Numbered from the stretch's first letter, positions 17,899 to 26,648 are shown. The stretch is 64,000 bases of DNA from VXPQ01 sp965232485 (GCA_965232485.1 OZ246975.1:2046001-2110000); one strand, 5' to 3'. Numbers and translations: made by a program. The notes: generated by a model from the letters alone, not told the origin.

Positions 17899-18648
17899 TC
17901 ACATAGCAAGGCCTCCGTCCACCTGCAGCACATGTCCCGTGACGTATCCTGCGGCGGGAGAAACCAGAAAATGCACGGCGTTCGCTACATCCTGCGGCGT
18001 GGCCGTGCGTTTCAGCGCCACCGTATCAAGCAATGCGTTGCGGGCGGCGTCGCTCAACCCGGCCGTCATATCCGTTTCCACATAGCCCGGGGCCACCACA
18101 TTTACGGTGACCCCGCGACCGCCGAGCTCTCTGGCAAGGCTCTTCGAAAAACCTATAATGCCCGCCTTGGAAGCCGCATAGTTCGTTTGCCCCGGGTTGC
18201 CCACGACGCCGATCACCGACGACATATTCACGATTCTGCCGCCGCGCTGCTTCATCATGGGCCGGTACGCCATTTTGCAAAAATTGAACACGCTTTTCAG
18301 ATTCGCGTCCATCACGGCGTCCCAGTCCTGCTCGCTCATCCGGAGCATCAGCCCGTCTCGCGTAATGCCGGCGTTATTGACCAGGATATCTACGGCCCCC
18401 CATGCTTCCAGTACGCCGCCCACCGCTTCTTCGGCAGACGAAATGTTCGCGACGTCTCCCTGAAAAACAAGACATTCCGAACCGGACTCCTCAACATGCC
18501 GACAAAGCGCCTGCGCCTCGTCCGTGGAGGATCGGTACGTAAAGGCCACGCGCGCGCCCGCCGCAGCCAGCGTTTCGACGACAGCCCGGCCAATGCCCCG
18601 GGAAGCGCCCGTAACAAGCGCCGTCTTTCCGTTCAGATCGAAAGCCAT
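17899..18648 (-). CDS. fabG: 3-oxoacyl-[acyl-carrier-protein] reductase FabG
   Basis: NADPH-dependent short-chain dehydrogenase that carries out the first reduction in fatty acid elongation. At 249 residues it shows the cofactor loop TALVTGASRGIGRAV, the structural VNNAGITRDGLM, the catalytic YAASKAGIIGFSKSLA (Tyr-x3-Lys), and ends TGHVLQVDGGLAM as FabG does. It lies 60 bases after fabD in the DUF177-rpmF-plsX-fabH-fabD-fabG series, which supports FabG over other SDR functions. Confidence 0.95.
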   Translation of the reverse strand: MAFDLNGKTALVTGASRGIGRAVVETLAAAGARVAFTYRSSTDEAQALCRHVEESGSECLVFQGDVANISSAEEAVGGVLEAWGAVDILVNNAGITRDGLMLRMSEQDWDAVMDANLKSVFNFCKMAYRPMMKQRGGRIVNMSSVIGVVGNPGQTNYAASKAGIIGFSKSLARELGGRGVTVNVVAPGYVETDMTAGLSDAARNALLDTVALKRTATPQDVANAVHFLVSPAAGYVTGHVLQVDGGLAM

Positions 18649-18708
18649 GATTCCGAAAAAGTCGATTGAATGAGATCAAGCAAGCCAACCGCGCCTGCAG
18701 GGTGATTG

Positions 18709-19668
18709 TCAGGCTCCGCGGGCAAGCATCGACGCCAGTTCATCCGCTTTGCCGGCGGCAAAAATCTGGACGTTGCGCCCCAGCGTTCGCCGCGTCAGGC
18801 CGCAAAGCACCTTGCCCGCGCCGACTTCAATATACCCGTCGGCGCCGTCCGCATGCATGTTCCGGAGCGACCGGGACCAATACACAGGCGACGTAAGCTG
18901 CGCCACGAGCGCCTTGCGTATCTCGTCGGGATCGCGCGCAGCGGAAGCCGTCACGTTAAGGTACACAGGAAAACGGGGAGGATGAATCGCACATCCCGAA
19001 AGCGCCCGTTCGAGACCGTCGCGGGCCTGCTCCATAAGCGGCGAGTGAAACGCACCATTTACAGGCAATGGAACCGCGCGACGGGCGCCCCGGGCGCGCG
19101 CCTCCTGCATGGCTCGTTCGACGGCCGATGCATCTCCAGATATGACCACCTGTCCGGGAGCATTGAAATTCGCTGCCGCCACAACGTCGGAAGGCTCCGA
19201 AACATCCTCGCAGGCATGCGCCACATCGTCGTCTTCCATGCCAAGCACGGCGGCCATGGCGCCGGGGCGTTCGTCGTCCGCGGCGGCCATCAGTTCGCCG
19301 CGCCGCCGCACAAGCTGCAATCCGTCCTCAAAAGAAAAAGCGCCCGCCGCAACGAGGGCGCTGTATTCGCCGAGGCTGTGTCCCGCCGCCATGGCCGCGG
19401 ACAACCCGGCGCGGCGCAAGACAGCCATGGCCGCCATGCTGTGCAAGTACAGGGCGGGCTGTGTCGCGTCGGTCCGTTTCAGCATATCGCCGCTTTCGTC
19501 CGACCTGCCAAACATGGCCTCCGATAGCGAAAAGCCCAGCAGCCGATCCCCCTGGTCAATGATTTCGCGCGCTTCGGCAAAGCGTTCGTACAGGTCCTCG
19601 GCCATACCCGCGTATTGGCTCCCCTGGCCCGGAAAAAGAAAAGCCGCTTTATGGTTCGCTACGGGCAT
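18709..19668 (-). CDS. fabD: Malonyl-CoA:ACP transacylase FabD
   Basis: Transfers malonyl from CoA to acyl carrier protein. I start at the ATG at 19668 (MPVANHKAAFLFPGQGSQ), 2 bases after the fabH stop; the frame is open upstream but inside fabH. The 319-residue protein has the nucleophile Ser in GHSLGEYSALVAAGAF, the catalytic His in NGAFHSPLMEQA, and the terminal EVGAGKVLCGLTRRT. Its tight coupling to fabH and fabG is the normal fatty-acid operon order. Confidence 0.96.
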   Translation of the reverse strand: MPVANHKAAFLFPGQGSQYAGMAEDLYERFAEAREIIDQGDRLLGFSLSEAMFGRSDESGDMLKRTDATQPALYLHSMAAMAVLRRAGLSAAMAAGHSLGEYSALVAAGAFSFEDGLQLVRRRGELMAAADDERPGAMAAVLGMEDDDVAHACEDVSEPSDVVAAANFNAPGQVVISGDASAVERAMQEARARGARRAVPLPVNGAFHSPLMEQARDGLERALSGCAIHPPRFPVYLNVTASAARDPDEIRKALVAQLTSPVYWSRSLRNMHADGADGYIEVGAGKVLCGLTRRTLGRNVQIFAAGKADELASMLARGA

Positions 19669-19670
19669 GC

Positions 19671-20708
19671 CTACAGCGCCTCGACCACATACGCTTCCGT
19701 CTCCTTCGTCGCCGCCTTGCCGCCATCGTAGGCCCAGCGAAGATAACAGGACCCCCACGTAAACCCGCCCCCGAACGCCACCAGCACCAGGACGTCTCCC
19801 CGGCGCAGATCACGCTCCCGATCTGCAAAACACAAGGGAATGGTGGCGGCGGTCGTATTGCCGTACCGGTCGATATTGACCATCACCTTGTCGCTGTCGA
19901 GGCCCATTTGACGCGCTGTCGTGTCAATAATGCGCTGGTTGGCCTGGTGCGGCACGAGGTAACGAATATCGTCTACCCCCAACTGGTGGCGGTTCATAAT
20001 CTCCGTCGCGGCGCGGGCCATGCCATCCACAGCGTATTTGAACACCGCACGCCCTTGCTGCTGCAAAAAATGCATTCCCTTCGCCACCGTTTCGTAGTTG
20101 GGAGGGCGCAGGCTTCCTCCGCCCGGCATGGAAAGCAACCCGGAGTGTTTCCCATCGACGCGCTGATAAAAATCGATAATGCCGCAATCCCCGGAGTCGG
20201 GCTCCAAAAGCACGGCGGCGGCCCCGTCCCCGAAAAGAACGCATGTGCTCCGGTCCTCGAAATTCGTAATGCCCGACATCTTGTCCGCTCCAATGACCAG
20301 CACCCTCCCGTGCCGCCCGCTTTCGATCATTTGCGCCCCGGTCGAAAGCGCAAAAAGAAACCCGCTGCACGCAGCGGAAAGATCAAACCCCCAGGCATTC
20401 GATGCGCCAATTTCATGCTGCACCAGACAAGCCGTCGCGGGAAAAAACATATCCGGCGTAATGGTGGCGACAATAATCGCATCGATTTCTTCCGGGTCCA
20501 GTCCCCGCTTCTCAATCAAATCTTGCGCCGCTTTCGACGCCATGTAGGCGGTAGCCTTGTCGGGGTCTCGAAGAATGCGGCGCTCCCGAATGCCGGTGCG
20601 CGTCCGTATCCATTCGTCGTCGGTGTCCACCATTTGCTCAAGATCCGCGTTCGTCAGCCGATCTTCGGGAAGAAAATGTCCAACCGCCGTAATAGCCGCA
20701 TAGCTCAT
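19671..20708 (-). CDS. fabH: 3-oxoacyl-ACP synthase III FabH
   Basis: Condenses acetyl-CoA (or another primer) with malonyl-ACP to start fatty acid synthesis. The catalytic triad is visible: Cys in LSAACSGFLFAL, His in VPHQANQRIID, and Asn in RYGNTTAATIPL. I favour the ATG at 20708 (MSYAAITAVGHFLPEDRL), giving 345 residues; an ATG eight codons upstream at 20732 is also possible. A strong AGGAGGT at about 20757 is too far from both. It sits between plsX and fabD, which it nearly abuts. Confidence 0.95.
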   Translation of the reverse strand: MSYAAITAVGHFLPEDRLTNADLEQMVDTDDEWIRTRTGIRERRILRDPDKATAYMASKAAQDLIEKRGLDPEEIDAIIVATITPDMFFPATACLVQHEIGASNAWGFDLSAACSGFLFALSTGAQMIESGRHGRVLVIGADKMSGITNFEDRSTCVLFGDGAAAVLLEPDSGDCGIIDFYQRVDGKHSGLLSMPGGGSLRPPNYETVAKGMHFLQQQGRAVFKYAVDGMARAATEIMNRHQLGVDDIRYLVPHQANQRIIDTTARQMGLDSDKVMVNIDRYGNTTAATIPLCFADRERDLRRGDVLVLVAFGGGFTWGSCYLRWAYDGGKAATKETEAYVVEAL

Positions 20709-20784
20709 GACGCTGTTCGTCGCTGGTTGCATGATCGGGAATGCGCCGTCGGCAAACCTCCTGCGTAGGCGATGGTTCGGAGCG

Positions 20785-21792
20785 TCATTTGCCGAAAGCC
20801 TTATTCATTGCCTCAAGCGCCCCATGCCGCGCCACATCGGCGGCCACAAGAATCATGCGCTCGATGGCGCGAGACGAGGACCCGCCGTGGCCAATCATCA
20901 CATTGCCATTCACCCCAAGCAATAGCGCGCCGCCGTACTCTTCGTAGCTGAACCGAAGGCGAACGGCGGAAAGCGCCTCCTGCACCACCTGCTTGTCCGC
21001 ATCGGAAAACGCCCGCCGCGTCATTTCTTCCAATACCATCCGGGGTATCGCGGAAGCCACGCTCTCCCCAAACTTCAGAAGAATGTTGCCCACGAACCCG
21101 TCGCAAACCACGACGTCGGCCGCATGGTGCATAAGGTCCCGCCCCTCGATATTTCCGCAAAAACGAATGTCCGGAGAAGCCTGAAGGAGTTTGTAGGCCG
21201 CTTTTACCTGCTCGTTTCCCTTTCGGGCTTCTTCTCCGAGGTTCACCAGCGCCACCTTCGGCTCGGGAAGCTGCATCACCGTGGAGGCGTAAATCGAACC
21301 CATCTTCGCAAACTGAAGCAAATGCTCCGGGCGACAATCCACATTGGTGCCCACATCGAGAAGGATGCAATGGCCCTTGGTGGTGGGAAAAAACGCGACG
21401 ATCGAGGGACGCGCAACGCCCTGCAAAGCGCCCAGTACGAAAAGCGAGGCCGCCATGACGGCGCCCGTATTGCCCGCGCTGACGAATGCGTGCGCCTTGC
21501 CTTCCCGCATGGCGCCAAGTCCAATATGAATGGAAGAACCCGGCTTCGTTTTTACGGCGGCCGCCGGCGCCTCGTCCATGCCGATCGCATCGGGCGCATG
21601 CACGATGCGCAATGGCAATCGCTCGACAATGTCCTTTTTAGGGGCAATCTCGGCTTGCAGGGCGTCTTGCCGCCCTACAAGAAACACTTCAAGGTCGCCA
21701 TCCGAAGCGTCCAGGGCATGGATGGCGCCCTCAACGACAACGGCGGGAGCCTTGTCGCCCCCCATAGCATCAACCGCTACCCGAATGGCCAT
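20785..21792 (-). CDS. plsX: Phosphate acyltransferase PlsX
   Basis: Makes acyl-phosphate from acyl-ACP, the acyl donor for PlsY in phospholipid synthesis. The protein is 335 residues and begins MAIRVAVDAMGGDKAP, the family hallmark; GNTGAVMAASLFVLG and GNIEGRDLM are further conserved segments. It lies between rpmF (48 bases) and fabH, the usual rpmF-plsX-fabH arrangement. Confidence 0.97.
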   Translation of the reverse strand: MAIRVAVDAMGGDKAPAVVVEGAIHALDASDGDLEVFLVGRQDALQAEIAPKKDIVERLPLRIVHAPDAIGMDEAPAAAVKTKPGSSIHIGLGAMREGKAHAFVSAGNTGAVMAASLFVLGALQGVARPSIVAFFPTTKGHCILLDVGTNVDCRPEHLLQFAKMGSIYASTVMQLPEPKVALVNLGEEARKGNEQVKAAYKLLQASPDIRFCGNIEGRDLMHHAADVVVCDGFVGNILLKFGESVASAIPRMVLEEMTRRAFSDADKQVVQEALSAVRLRFSYEEYGGALLLGVNGNVMIGHGGSSSRAIERMILVAADVARHGALEAMNKAFGK

Positions 21793-21840
21793 GTTGAAAG
21801 ATATGAAGAAACGGCCGGCGAACCGGACGCAATGTATGAC

Positions 21841-22032
21841 CTAAACGGCTTCCTTCGGCTCGATCACCTGACGGCCCCGGTAATAACCGCAACTGGGGCA
21901 GGCGTGATGCAAAAGCTTTGACGTACCGCAGTTGGGGCACTCGGTTATCTGGGGTTCCTCCAAACTGCCGTAATACCGAGCGCGGCGCTGCCGCGTACGA
22001 GCCTTGGAATGTTTTCTTTTGGGATTCGCCAT
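21841..22032 (-). CDS. rpmF: 50S ribosomal protein L32
   Basis: A 63-residue protein starting MANPKRKHSKARTRQRRA, typical of L32. It keeps a four-cysteine zinc ribbon, CPNCG and CPSCG, and so is the zinc-binding form. It lies between the DUF177 gene and plsX as in many bacteria. Confidence 0.97.
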   Translation of the reverse strand: MANPKRKHSKARTRQRRARYYGSLEEPQITECPNCGTSKLLHHACPSCGYYRGRQVIEPKEAV

Positions 22033-22086
22033 AATTTTCTGTGTTCGCCGATAAGCGCATCGCTGGCGTACGCGCCTGCCTGGCCA

Positions 22087-22584
22087 TCAGTTCTTCTCTG
22101 ACTTTAATGCGCCAAGCGCTTCCCAGCGTGGGTCTATGCTGTTTTCCGGCGTTCCTTGCGGGATACCGAATGTCTTCGGAATGTCTATGTCTTCTGCCCC
22201 GGGGGCAACGCGACGCGCCGGCACCGCAAGCAAAACAGTATCTCGCGTAACATCGGTAAGGTCCAGGACCCGATCGTTCGGGTCCAGTGTCCTGACCTCG
22301 TTGCAACGGTTTTTGCTTCCGCTTGCGAACCCGGCGCAAGAGAACAGTACGCAGTACGCACCCTCGATCTGCTGATCGAAAGAACGCAGCGTACGGTCGC
22401 ATTCCAGCGCGGCCTGCGCCCGAACCGTCAGCGAAACAAGAATCTGCCCCTCGGCCACATTCAGGCGCGCGGAGACATCTACATCCCGAAACACCGAAGG
22501 ATCCAATCCCAGCGCCTCGGCCTCCGGCCTGAACGTTCGTTCATGCACGCCCGGCTTTAGCGCTTCGATACCAATCGCAAACAT
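22087..22584 (-). CDS. DUF177 (YceD) family protein
   Basis: A 165-residue protein of the YceD/DUF177 family, linked in bacteria and plastids to 23S rRNA accumulation. Family features are the central ALECDRTLRSFDQQIEG with its conserved Cys, and the later FGIPQGTPENSIDPRWEALGAL, which resembles the C-terminal DPRW-AL motif of the family. It is the first gene of the rpmF-plsX-fab series, 54 bases upstream of rpmF, where this family is almost always found. Exact biochemical function is unknown. Confidence 0.88.
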   Translation of the reverse strand: MFAIGIEALKPGVHERTFRPEAEALGLDPSVFRDVDVSARLNVAEGQILVSLTVRAQAALECDRTLRSFDQQIEGAYCVLFSCAGFASGSKNRCNEVRTLDPNDRVLDLTDVTRDTVLLAVPARRVAPGAEDIDIPKTFGIPQGTPENSIDPRWEALGALKSEKN

Positions 22585-22691
22585 GACAGCACGTCAAATC
22601 TGTTCCATCCAACGAAGATATGCACGATCGCGTTCCGAGGCAAAAACGACACAGCGTATTTGGGCCAATGCCGTCCGCCGCGCCTGCGAAA

Positions 22692-22817
22692 TTAAGGACG
22701 CCGTGATTAAGTCTGCAAAGATTCAGAGGCTGAAAGGCGCGCGCCGGCAAGGAATGACGAAGCAGTGCGGCAGGCCCCGCATAATGAGGAATGACACAGC
22801 CGGCGCGCGGTCTTAAT
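22692..22817 (+). repeat. Dispersed intergenic repeat, copy D (full length)
   Basis: The most complete copy of the family. It contains AAGTCTGCAAAGATTCAGAG, then GGCAAGGAATGACGAAGCA, the hairpin TGCGGCAGGCCCCGCA and ATAATGAGGAATGACACAG, and is flanked by TTAAGGAC on the left and TCTTAAT on the right. It lies between the divergent DUF177 gene and dnaA. Confidence 0.88.
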
Positions 22818-23129
22818 ACGTTTCGGTTTGTCTTTTTCTCCCGGAATCGTTACCATCCTGCCATGCGCCCGCGGGAATTGAACGAAGGCGCTGTCGAGTA
22901 CCGCAGAAAGATTCCTCCAGGGATCGCGCCAGAAACGACTTGCCTGTGAACAAATTGTGGGCAACCGGAGTCGCCCTGTCGAAAATAGACTGCTCGTGCC
23001 GACAACTCCGAAGCAGCATGTGTGAAAAAATCTCGCATTCTTTGTTCAAATCCTTTATTTACAGAAAGGTAAGAGCAAAAAAGCAATGTGTATAACCTGT
23101 GAGCGCATCAACGGTAACGCAAGCAGGGG
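22818..23129 (+). promoter_or_regulatory. dnaA upstream region with DnaA-box matches
   Basis: No gene is visible here. TGTGTATAA at 23087-23095 matches the DnaA box TGTGNATAA exactly, and TGTGAATAA at 23162-23170 is a second exact match just inside the longest possible dnaA frame. TGTGAACAA at 22945 differs by one base. These fit DnaA autoregulation. No AT-rich unwinding stretch is seen, so this looks like a regulatory region rather than the origin. Confidence 0.6.
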
Positions 23130-24431
23130 ATGGACATACGCGCGGAGGAAAAAATTTCCGTTGTGAATAATAGGTGCATATCGGACAGCCTTCCGGCCCG
23201 GCGGCGGCCTGTTCGAGAAAATAAACAGCGAGAACGATCCATGAAACCGCCTTCTGGAAACGTATCCATGCCGCCTCCGGGCCCCCCGGAGCAACCGCCG
23301 CCCCCGACCGGAGCAGCGTCTCCGTCTGGCCCGGCGACGCCGAATGCTGCGTTCGCGCGGGAAAGCGCTTTCGAACCCGCGAGCACGGTCTTTATTGCGT
23401 CCGGGCTTCCGCTAAACGCCTCGTACACCTTCGATCGATTCATTGAAGGCGATTGCAACCAGTTCGCGCGCAGCGCCGCGCTGGCCATCGCCCAGCAGCC
23501 CCGCCATACGGCCTTCAACCCGTTGCTGATCTATGGCGGCGTCGGCCTGGGCAAAACGCACCTTGTGCAGGCCATCGGCAACCATGTCCGGCAGCACAGC
23601 AACTACAATGTCCTGTATACGTCGAGCGATCACTTTACGTCGGACTATATGCAATCGCTCCGGACAAACCGGAATAACGAGTTCGTCGCCTTCTACAGCG
23701 ACATAGACCTCCTGATCATCGACGACATCCAGTTCTTCAGCGACCAGCCGAAAACGCAGGAAGGCCTCTTCCACACCTTCAACCTGCTGCATCAGGCCGG
23801 AAAACAGATCGTTTTCTCGACAGACCGGGCGCCGCAGGAAATTTCTGGCGTGGCGGACCGGTTGCTTTCGCGGTTTCAGGGAGGACTCGTGGCCGACCTG
23901 CAACAACCCGAGCTGGAAACCCGTATCGCTATTCTTAACCGCAAGGCCAACGATCAGGGCATCGACATCCCGTATGAATTCATCGAATTCGTGGCGCGGC
24001 GCATCACGAAGAATGTGCGGGAACTGGAAAGCGCCCTCATACGACTACTGGCGCACGCCACGCTGCACCGGCGCGAAATAGATATGCCGCTCATCCGGGA
24101 GGCGCTCGGCGAGCTGCCCGACGACACGCATGCAAAACCGACCGTGGAAGATATTCGCCGCACCGCCTGTGCATACTTCGGCGTCGCCGAAGACCTGGTG
24201 CTGGGCCGGGAACGCAAGCGGGAAATCGTGCAGGCGCGCCATGTGGGAATGTACTTCAGCAAAAAAATGACCGGGCATTCCCTCGCCACGATAGGCCGGT
24301 ATTTCGGCGGCAAGGACCATTCGACCGTGATTCATGCCTGCCGGTGCGTCGAGAACCTGATGGAAACAGACCCGAACTTCCGGGAAACGCTCAAACGAAT
24401 CCACAGGGAAATCGAGGCCGGTTACCGATAA
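23130..24431 (+). CDS. dnaA: Chromosomal replication initiator DnaA lacking a recognisable domain I
   Basis: AAA+ initiator that binds DnaA boxes and opens the origin. Domain III is intact: YTFDRFIEGDCNQFAR, Walker A GGVGLGKT (about 136-143), Walker B LLIIDDIQFF, sensor region RRITKNVRELESAL. Domain IV carries the DnaA-box signature GGKDHSTVIHACR. The N-terminus is odd: before the AAA+ domain there are at most ~95 residues, mostly a Pro-rich linker (SMPPPGPPEQPPPPTG), with nothing resembling the KH-like domain I that recruits DnaB. Three starts are possible: ATG 23130, GTG 23163 (GGAGGA 13 bases before it) and ATG 23241; none supplies domain I, and no frameshifted domain I is found upstream. 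dnaN follows. Confidence 0.93.
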   Translation: MDIRAEEKISVVNNRCISDSLPARRRPVRENKQRERSMKPPSGNVSMPPPGPPEQPPPPTGAASPSGPATPNAAFARESAFEPASTVFIASGLPLNASYTFDRFIEGDCNQFARSAALAIAQQPRHTAFNPLLIYGGVGLGKTHLVQAIGNHVRQHSNYNVLYTSSDHFTSDYMQSLRTNRNNEFVAFYSDIDLLIIDDIQFFSDQPKTQEGLFHTFNLLHQAGKQIVFSTDRAPQEISGVADRLLSRFQGGLVADLQQPELETRIAILNRKANDQGIDIPYEFIEFVARRITKNVRELESALIRLLAHATLHRREIDMPLIREALGELPDDTHAKPTVEDIRRTACAYFGVAEDLVLGRERKREIVQARHVGMYFSKKMTGHSLATIGRYFGGKDHSTVIHACRCVENLMETDPNFRETLKRIHREIEAGYR

Positions 24432-24562
24432 GGATACGCTGAGGATACTCTTTCCCCGCGGTATTGTTATCTTGGGAAACATGGGCTTTTTTGTTTCCCT
24501 AAGTTGTAGCGTCATCCGGCGCCGCACATGTGCCACCTGAGCGTATCGATCATAATAACGCC

Positions 24563-25681
24563 ATGAAATTCACCGCTTCCAGCGCCGCTCTCCTCAAGGC
24601 GCTGACCACCGCCGGGGGAGCCGTCCCCACAAAAAGCACCCTTCCCATTCTGGAGTGCATCCTTTTCGAACAGGTTGACGAGACGCGCCTTCGTCTGAGC
24701 GCAACGGACCTGGAAGTCTCCATCGTACAGGAGGTTGACGTGCAATTCGAAGACGAACAGGCCCGTCGCATCGCCGTGCCGGCGCGGCGCCTTCTGGACA
24801 CGTTGCGCGCCTTGCCCGAAGTGCCGATCTCTTTCGAGGCAAACGATGAATTTCACATTGAGCTCAAAACCGAGGCAGGCGAATACAAAATGTCCGGACA
24901 CGACGGAGGAGACTACCCGTCCCTCCCCGACCTCGACCCGGAACATCGCATAGATACGTCCGGCGATCTGATCCGCCGCGCGATCGACAAGACCAGTTTC
25001 GCGGTCAGCAAGGACGCGCTGCGACCCGCCATGATGGGCGTGTACTTTCAGATTGGCCCGGCGCCGGGACGCGCCGTGGCGACGGACGGACACCGCCTTG
25101 TCCGCATGCAAATGGACGCCTTGCTCTCGGAAGAAGAAGTGAATTTCATCATTCCGGAAAAAGCGCTCTCGCTGGCCAACAAGATTCTCTCTGGAGAAAA
25201 CTGCGCCATCCTGGTGGATGCAGGCTATGCGGCCTTCGTCGCAGGCGATACGCGCATCCTGGTGCGGCTTATCGCCGAGGCATACCCCAACTATGAAGCC
25301 GTTATCCCCCAGGACAACGACAAGCGGATTCTCGTGGAGCGGAACGCGCTGCTCGCCGCCGTAAAACGCGTCAGCCTGTATTCGTCCAACCTGACGCCTC
25401 AAATCCGCCTGATGCTCCATCCGGATCACATCGATATCTCTGCGCAGGATATCGAGCGGTCAAGCGAAGCACACGAGACCGTCCCCTGTGAATACGACGG
25501 CGAGCCGATGTCCATCGGATTCAACGCCACCTATCTGAACGAAGTCCTCGGACACATCGACGACCATGAGATCGTTATCGCATTCAGTTCTCCGAATCGC
25601 GCCGGCGTGGTTACGCCGCATAATCAGCGAGACGGGGAACAGGCGCTGATGCTCATCATGCCGGTCATGCTGAACCATTGA
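24563..25681 (+). CDS. dnaN: DNA polymerase III beta subunit (sliding clamp)
   Basis: Ring-shaped clamp that tethers polymerase III and many repair proteins to DNA. The start is the ATG at 24563 (MKFTASSAALLKAL), chosen because the family begins there; a GTG 11 codons upstream is in frame but unsupported. The 372-residue protein shows KSTLPILECILFE, GGDYPSLPDLD, ATDGHRLVRM, and ends LMLIMPVMLNH, close to the conserved MPMRL C-terminus. It follows dnaA by 131 bases, the classical dnaA-dnaN pair. A scrap of the dispersed repeat (AGGATACGCTG, AGGATACTCTT) follows the dnaA stop at 24430-24455. Confidence 0.97.
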   Translation: MKFTASSAALLKALTTAGGAVPTKSTLPILECILFEQVDETRLRLSATDLEVSIVQEVDVQFEDEQARRIAVPARRLLDTLRALPEVPISFEANDEFHIELKTEAGEYKMSGHDGGDYPSLPDLDPEHRIDTSGDLIRRAIDKTSFAVSKDALRPAMMGVYFQIGPAPGRAVATDGHRLVRMQMDALLSEEEVNFIIPEKALSLANKILSGENCAILVDAGYAAFVAGDTRILVRLIAEAYPNYEAVIPQDNDKRILVERNALLAAVKRVSLYSSNLTPQIRLMLHPDHIDISAQDIERSSEAHETVPCEYDGEPMSIGFNATYLNEVLGHIDDHEIVIAFSSPNRAGVVTPHNQRDGEQALMLIMPVMLNH

Positions 25682-25691
25682 CAGGCGCGCG

Positions 25692-26321
25692 CTACTCCAG
25701 ATTCGTCAGCAATTCCTCGTCTTTGCGCAGCCGATTGACGGCCTTGTAAACGAAGGAACGAATGGTTGGAAGCGAGCGCTCCGTGCGCCGCGCAATTTCC
25801 GCGTACGACAATCCGCCCAGAAAACGCAGCCGCACGCACGAGCGCAGATGCGGCGGAAGCCGGTCGATGGCGCGAACCAGCGTCTGTTCCTGCGCGCCGT
25901 ATTCGCGGTAGTTATTCGGCAATTCGGACACGGAAACCCCGGACTTGGCGTGGTCGAGAGAAACCTGCGGCTGCCTTGCGCGAAGGTAGTTACGGAACGT
26001 GTTTTTGCACACCACGCTGACCCAGCTTGCATAGCGAGAGGGTTCCCTGACCTGGGATTGCCGCATTTCCGTTTTGCGAAACGCTATATCAATGAGCACA
26101 TCCAGATCGATAACGCTCCAGGACGACTCCTGAACGAATTTCACGAGAAAATATCTTCGGATGTAGCAGTACGTCCACAATTGAACTACCCGGCGCTCCT
26201 CGAGGTCGCGCGTGGCGCGCCAGCGTATGTAGGCTGCGTTTACAGCGGGTGCGTCGTCAAGACGAAAAGGCAGGGCTGCTGCCAGTTCGTCCAGCGAGTC
26301 AAAGGATGAGTACGACATCAA
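25692..26321 (-). CDS. Sigma-70 family (ECF-like) RNA polymerase sigma factor
   Basis: A 209-residue protein with region 2 (RRVVQLWTYCYIRRYFLVKF to YASWVSVVCKNTFRNYLRAR) and region 4 (IDRLPPHLRSCVRLRFLGGL, then SYAEIARRTERSLPTIRSFV) separated by a short linker; region 3 is absent, as in ECF sigma factors. The helix-turn-helix in region 4 would read a -35 element. It converges with dnaN (10 bases between stops) and is divergent from rplM. No anti-sigma gene lies beside it. A link with the partner-switching cluster at 10.5-16 kb is possible but has no direct support. Confidence 0.85.
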   Translation of the reverse strand: MMSYSSFDSLDELAAALPFRLDDAPAVNAAYIRWRATRDLEERRVVQLWTYCYIRRYFLVKFVQESSWSVIDLDVLIDIAFRKTEMRQSQVREPSRYASWVSVVCKNTFRNYLRARQPQVSLDHAKSGVSVSELPNNYREYGAQEQTLVRAIDRLPPHLRSCVRLRFLGGLSYAEIARRTERSLPTIRSFVYKAVNRLRKDEELLTNLE

Positions 26322-26455
26322 TTACCTTTTGGATAGCGTGAAACAGGACAAAGGGTGGAAAACCGAACAGATGACCCATTCAAAGCGAATACTGGCCAGC
26401 CTCGGGCGCTACAGGCCGCGACACAAAAAGATCGCGGGCGCCTGCAACGAAAAAC

Positions 26456-26484
26456 TTGACGTACAATTCCAAAGGCCGTATATT
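26456..26484 (+). promoter_or_regulatory. Sigma70-type promoter of rplM-rpsI
   Basis: TTGACG at 26456-26461 and TATATT at 26479-26484 with a 17-base spacer. It lies in the 327-base gap between the sigma gene and rplM and implies a leader of about 155 bases. Apart from this promoter I see nothing definite in that gap. Confidence 0.75.
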
Positions 26485-26648
26485 ACTTGGCTACGATGAT
26501 TCGTAACGAACGACTTCGTCGTCAGGGGCGTCTGGACACTCCAGTGGAATGATTCGACGCCGTGAAACCGCCTTGATCGATACCTGCGCGGGAGCATCAG
26601 GCATGTAATGATGTGCTGCGTTATCAGGTAAGTTAAATAAATTTAGTC

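Noticed and set aside
22585..23129. Replication origin directly upstream of dnaA, the most common position
   Set aside because: It has only one exact DnaA box (a second lies at 23162, within the longest dnaA frame), no AT-rich run and no trio motif, and much of it is a dispersed repeat; the 47 kb spacer is far better. Kept as a regulatory region.
22818..23129. A frameshifted DnaA domain I upstream of dnaA
   Set aside because: A fairly long open stretch exists in one frame, but its translation (Arg/Ser/Cys-rich) has no domain I features.
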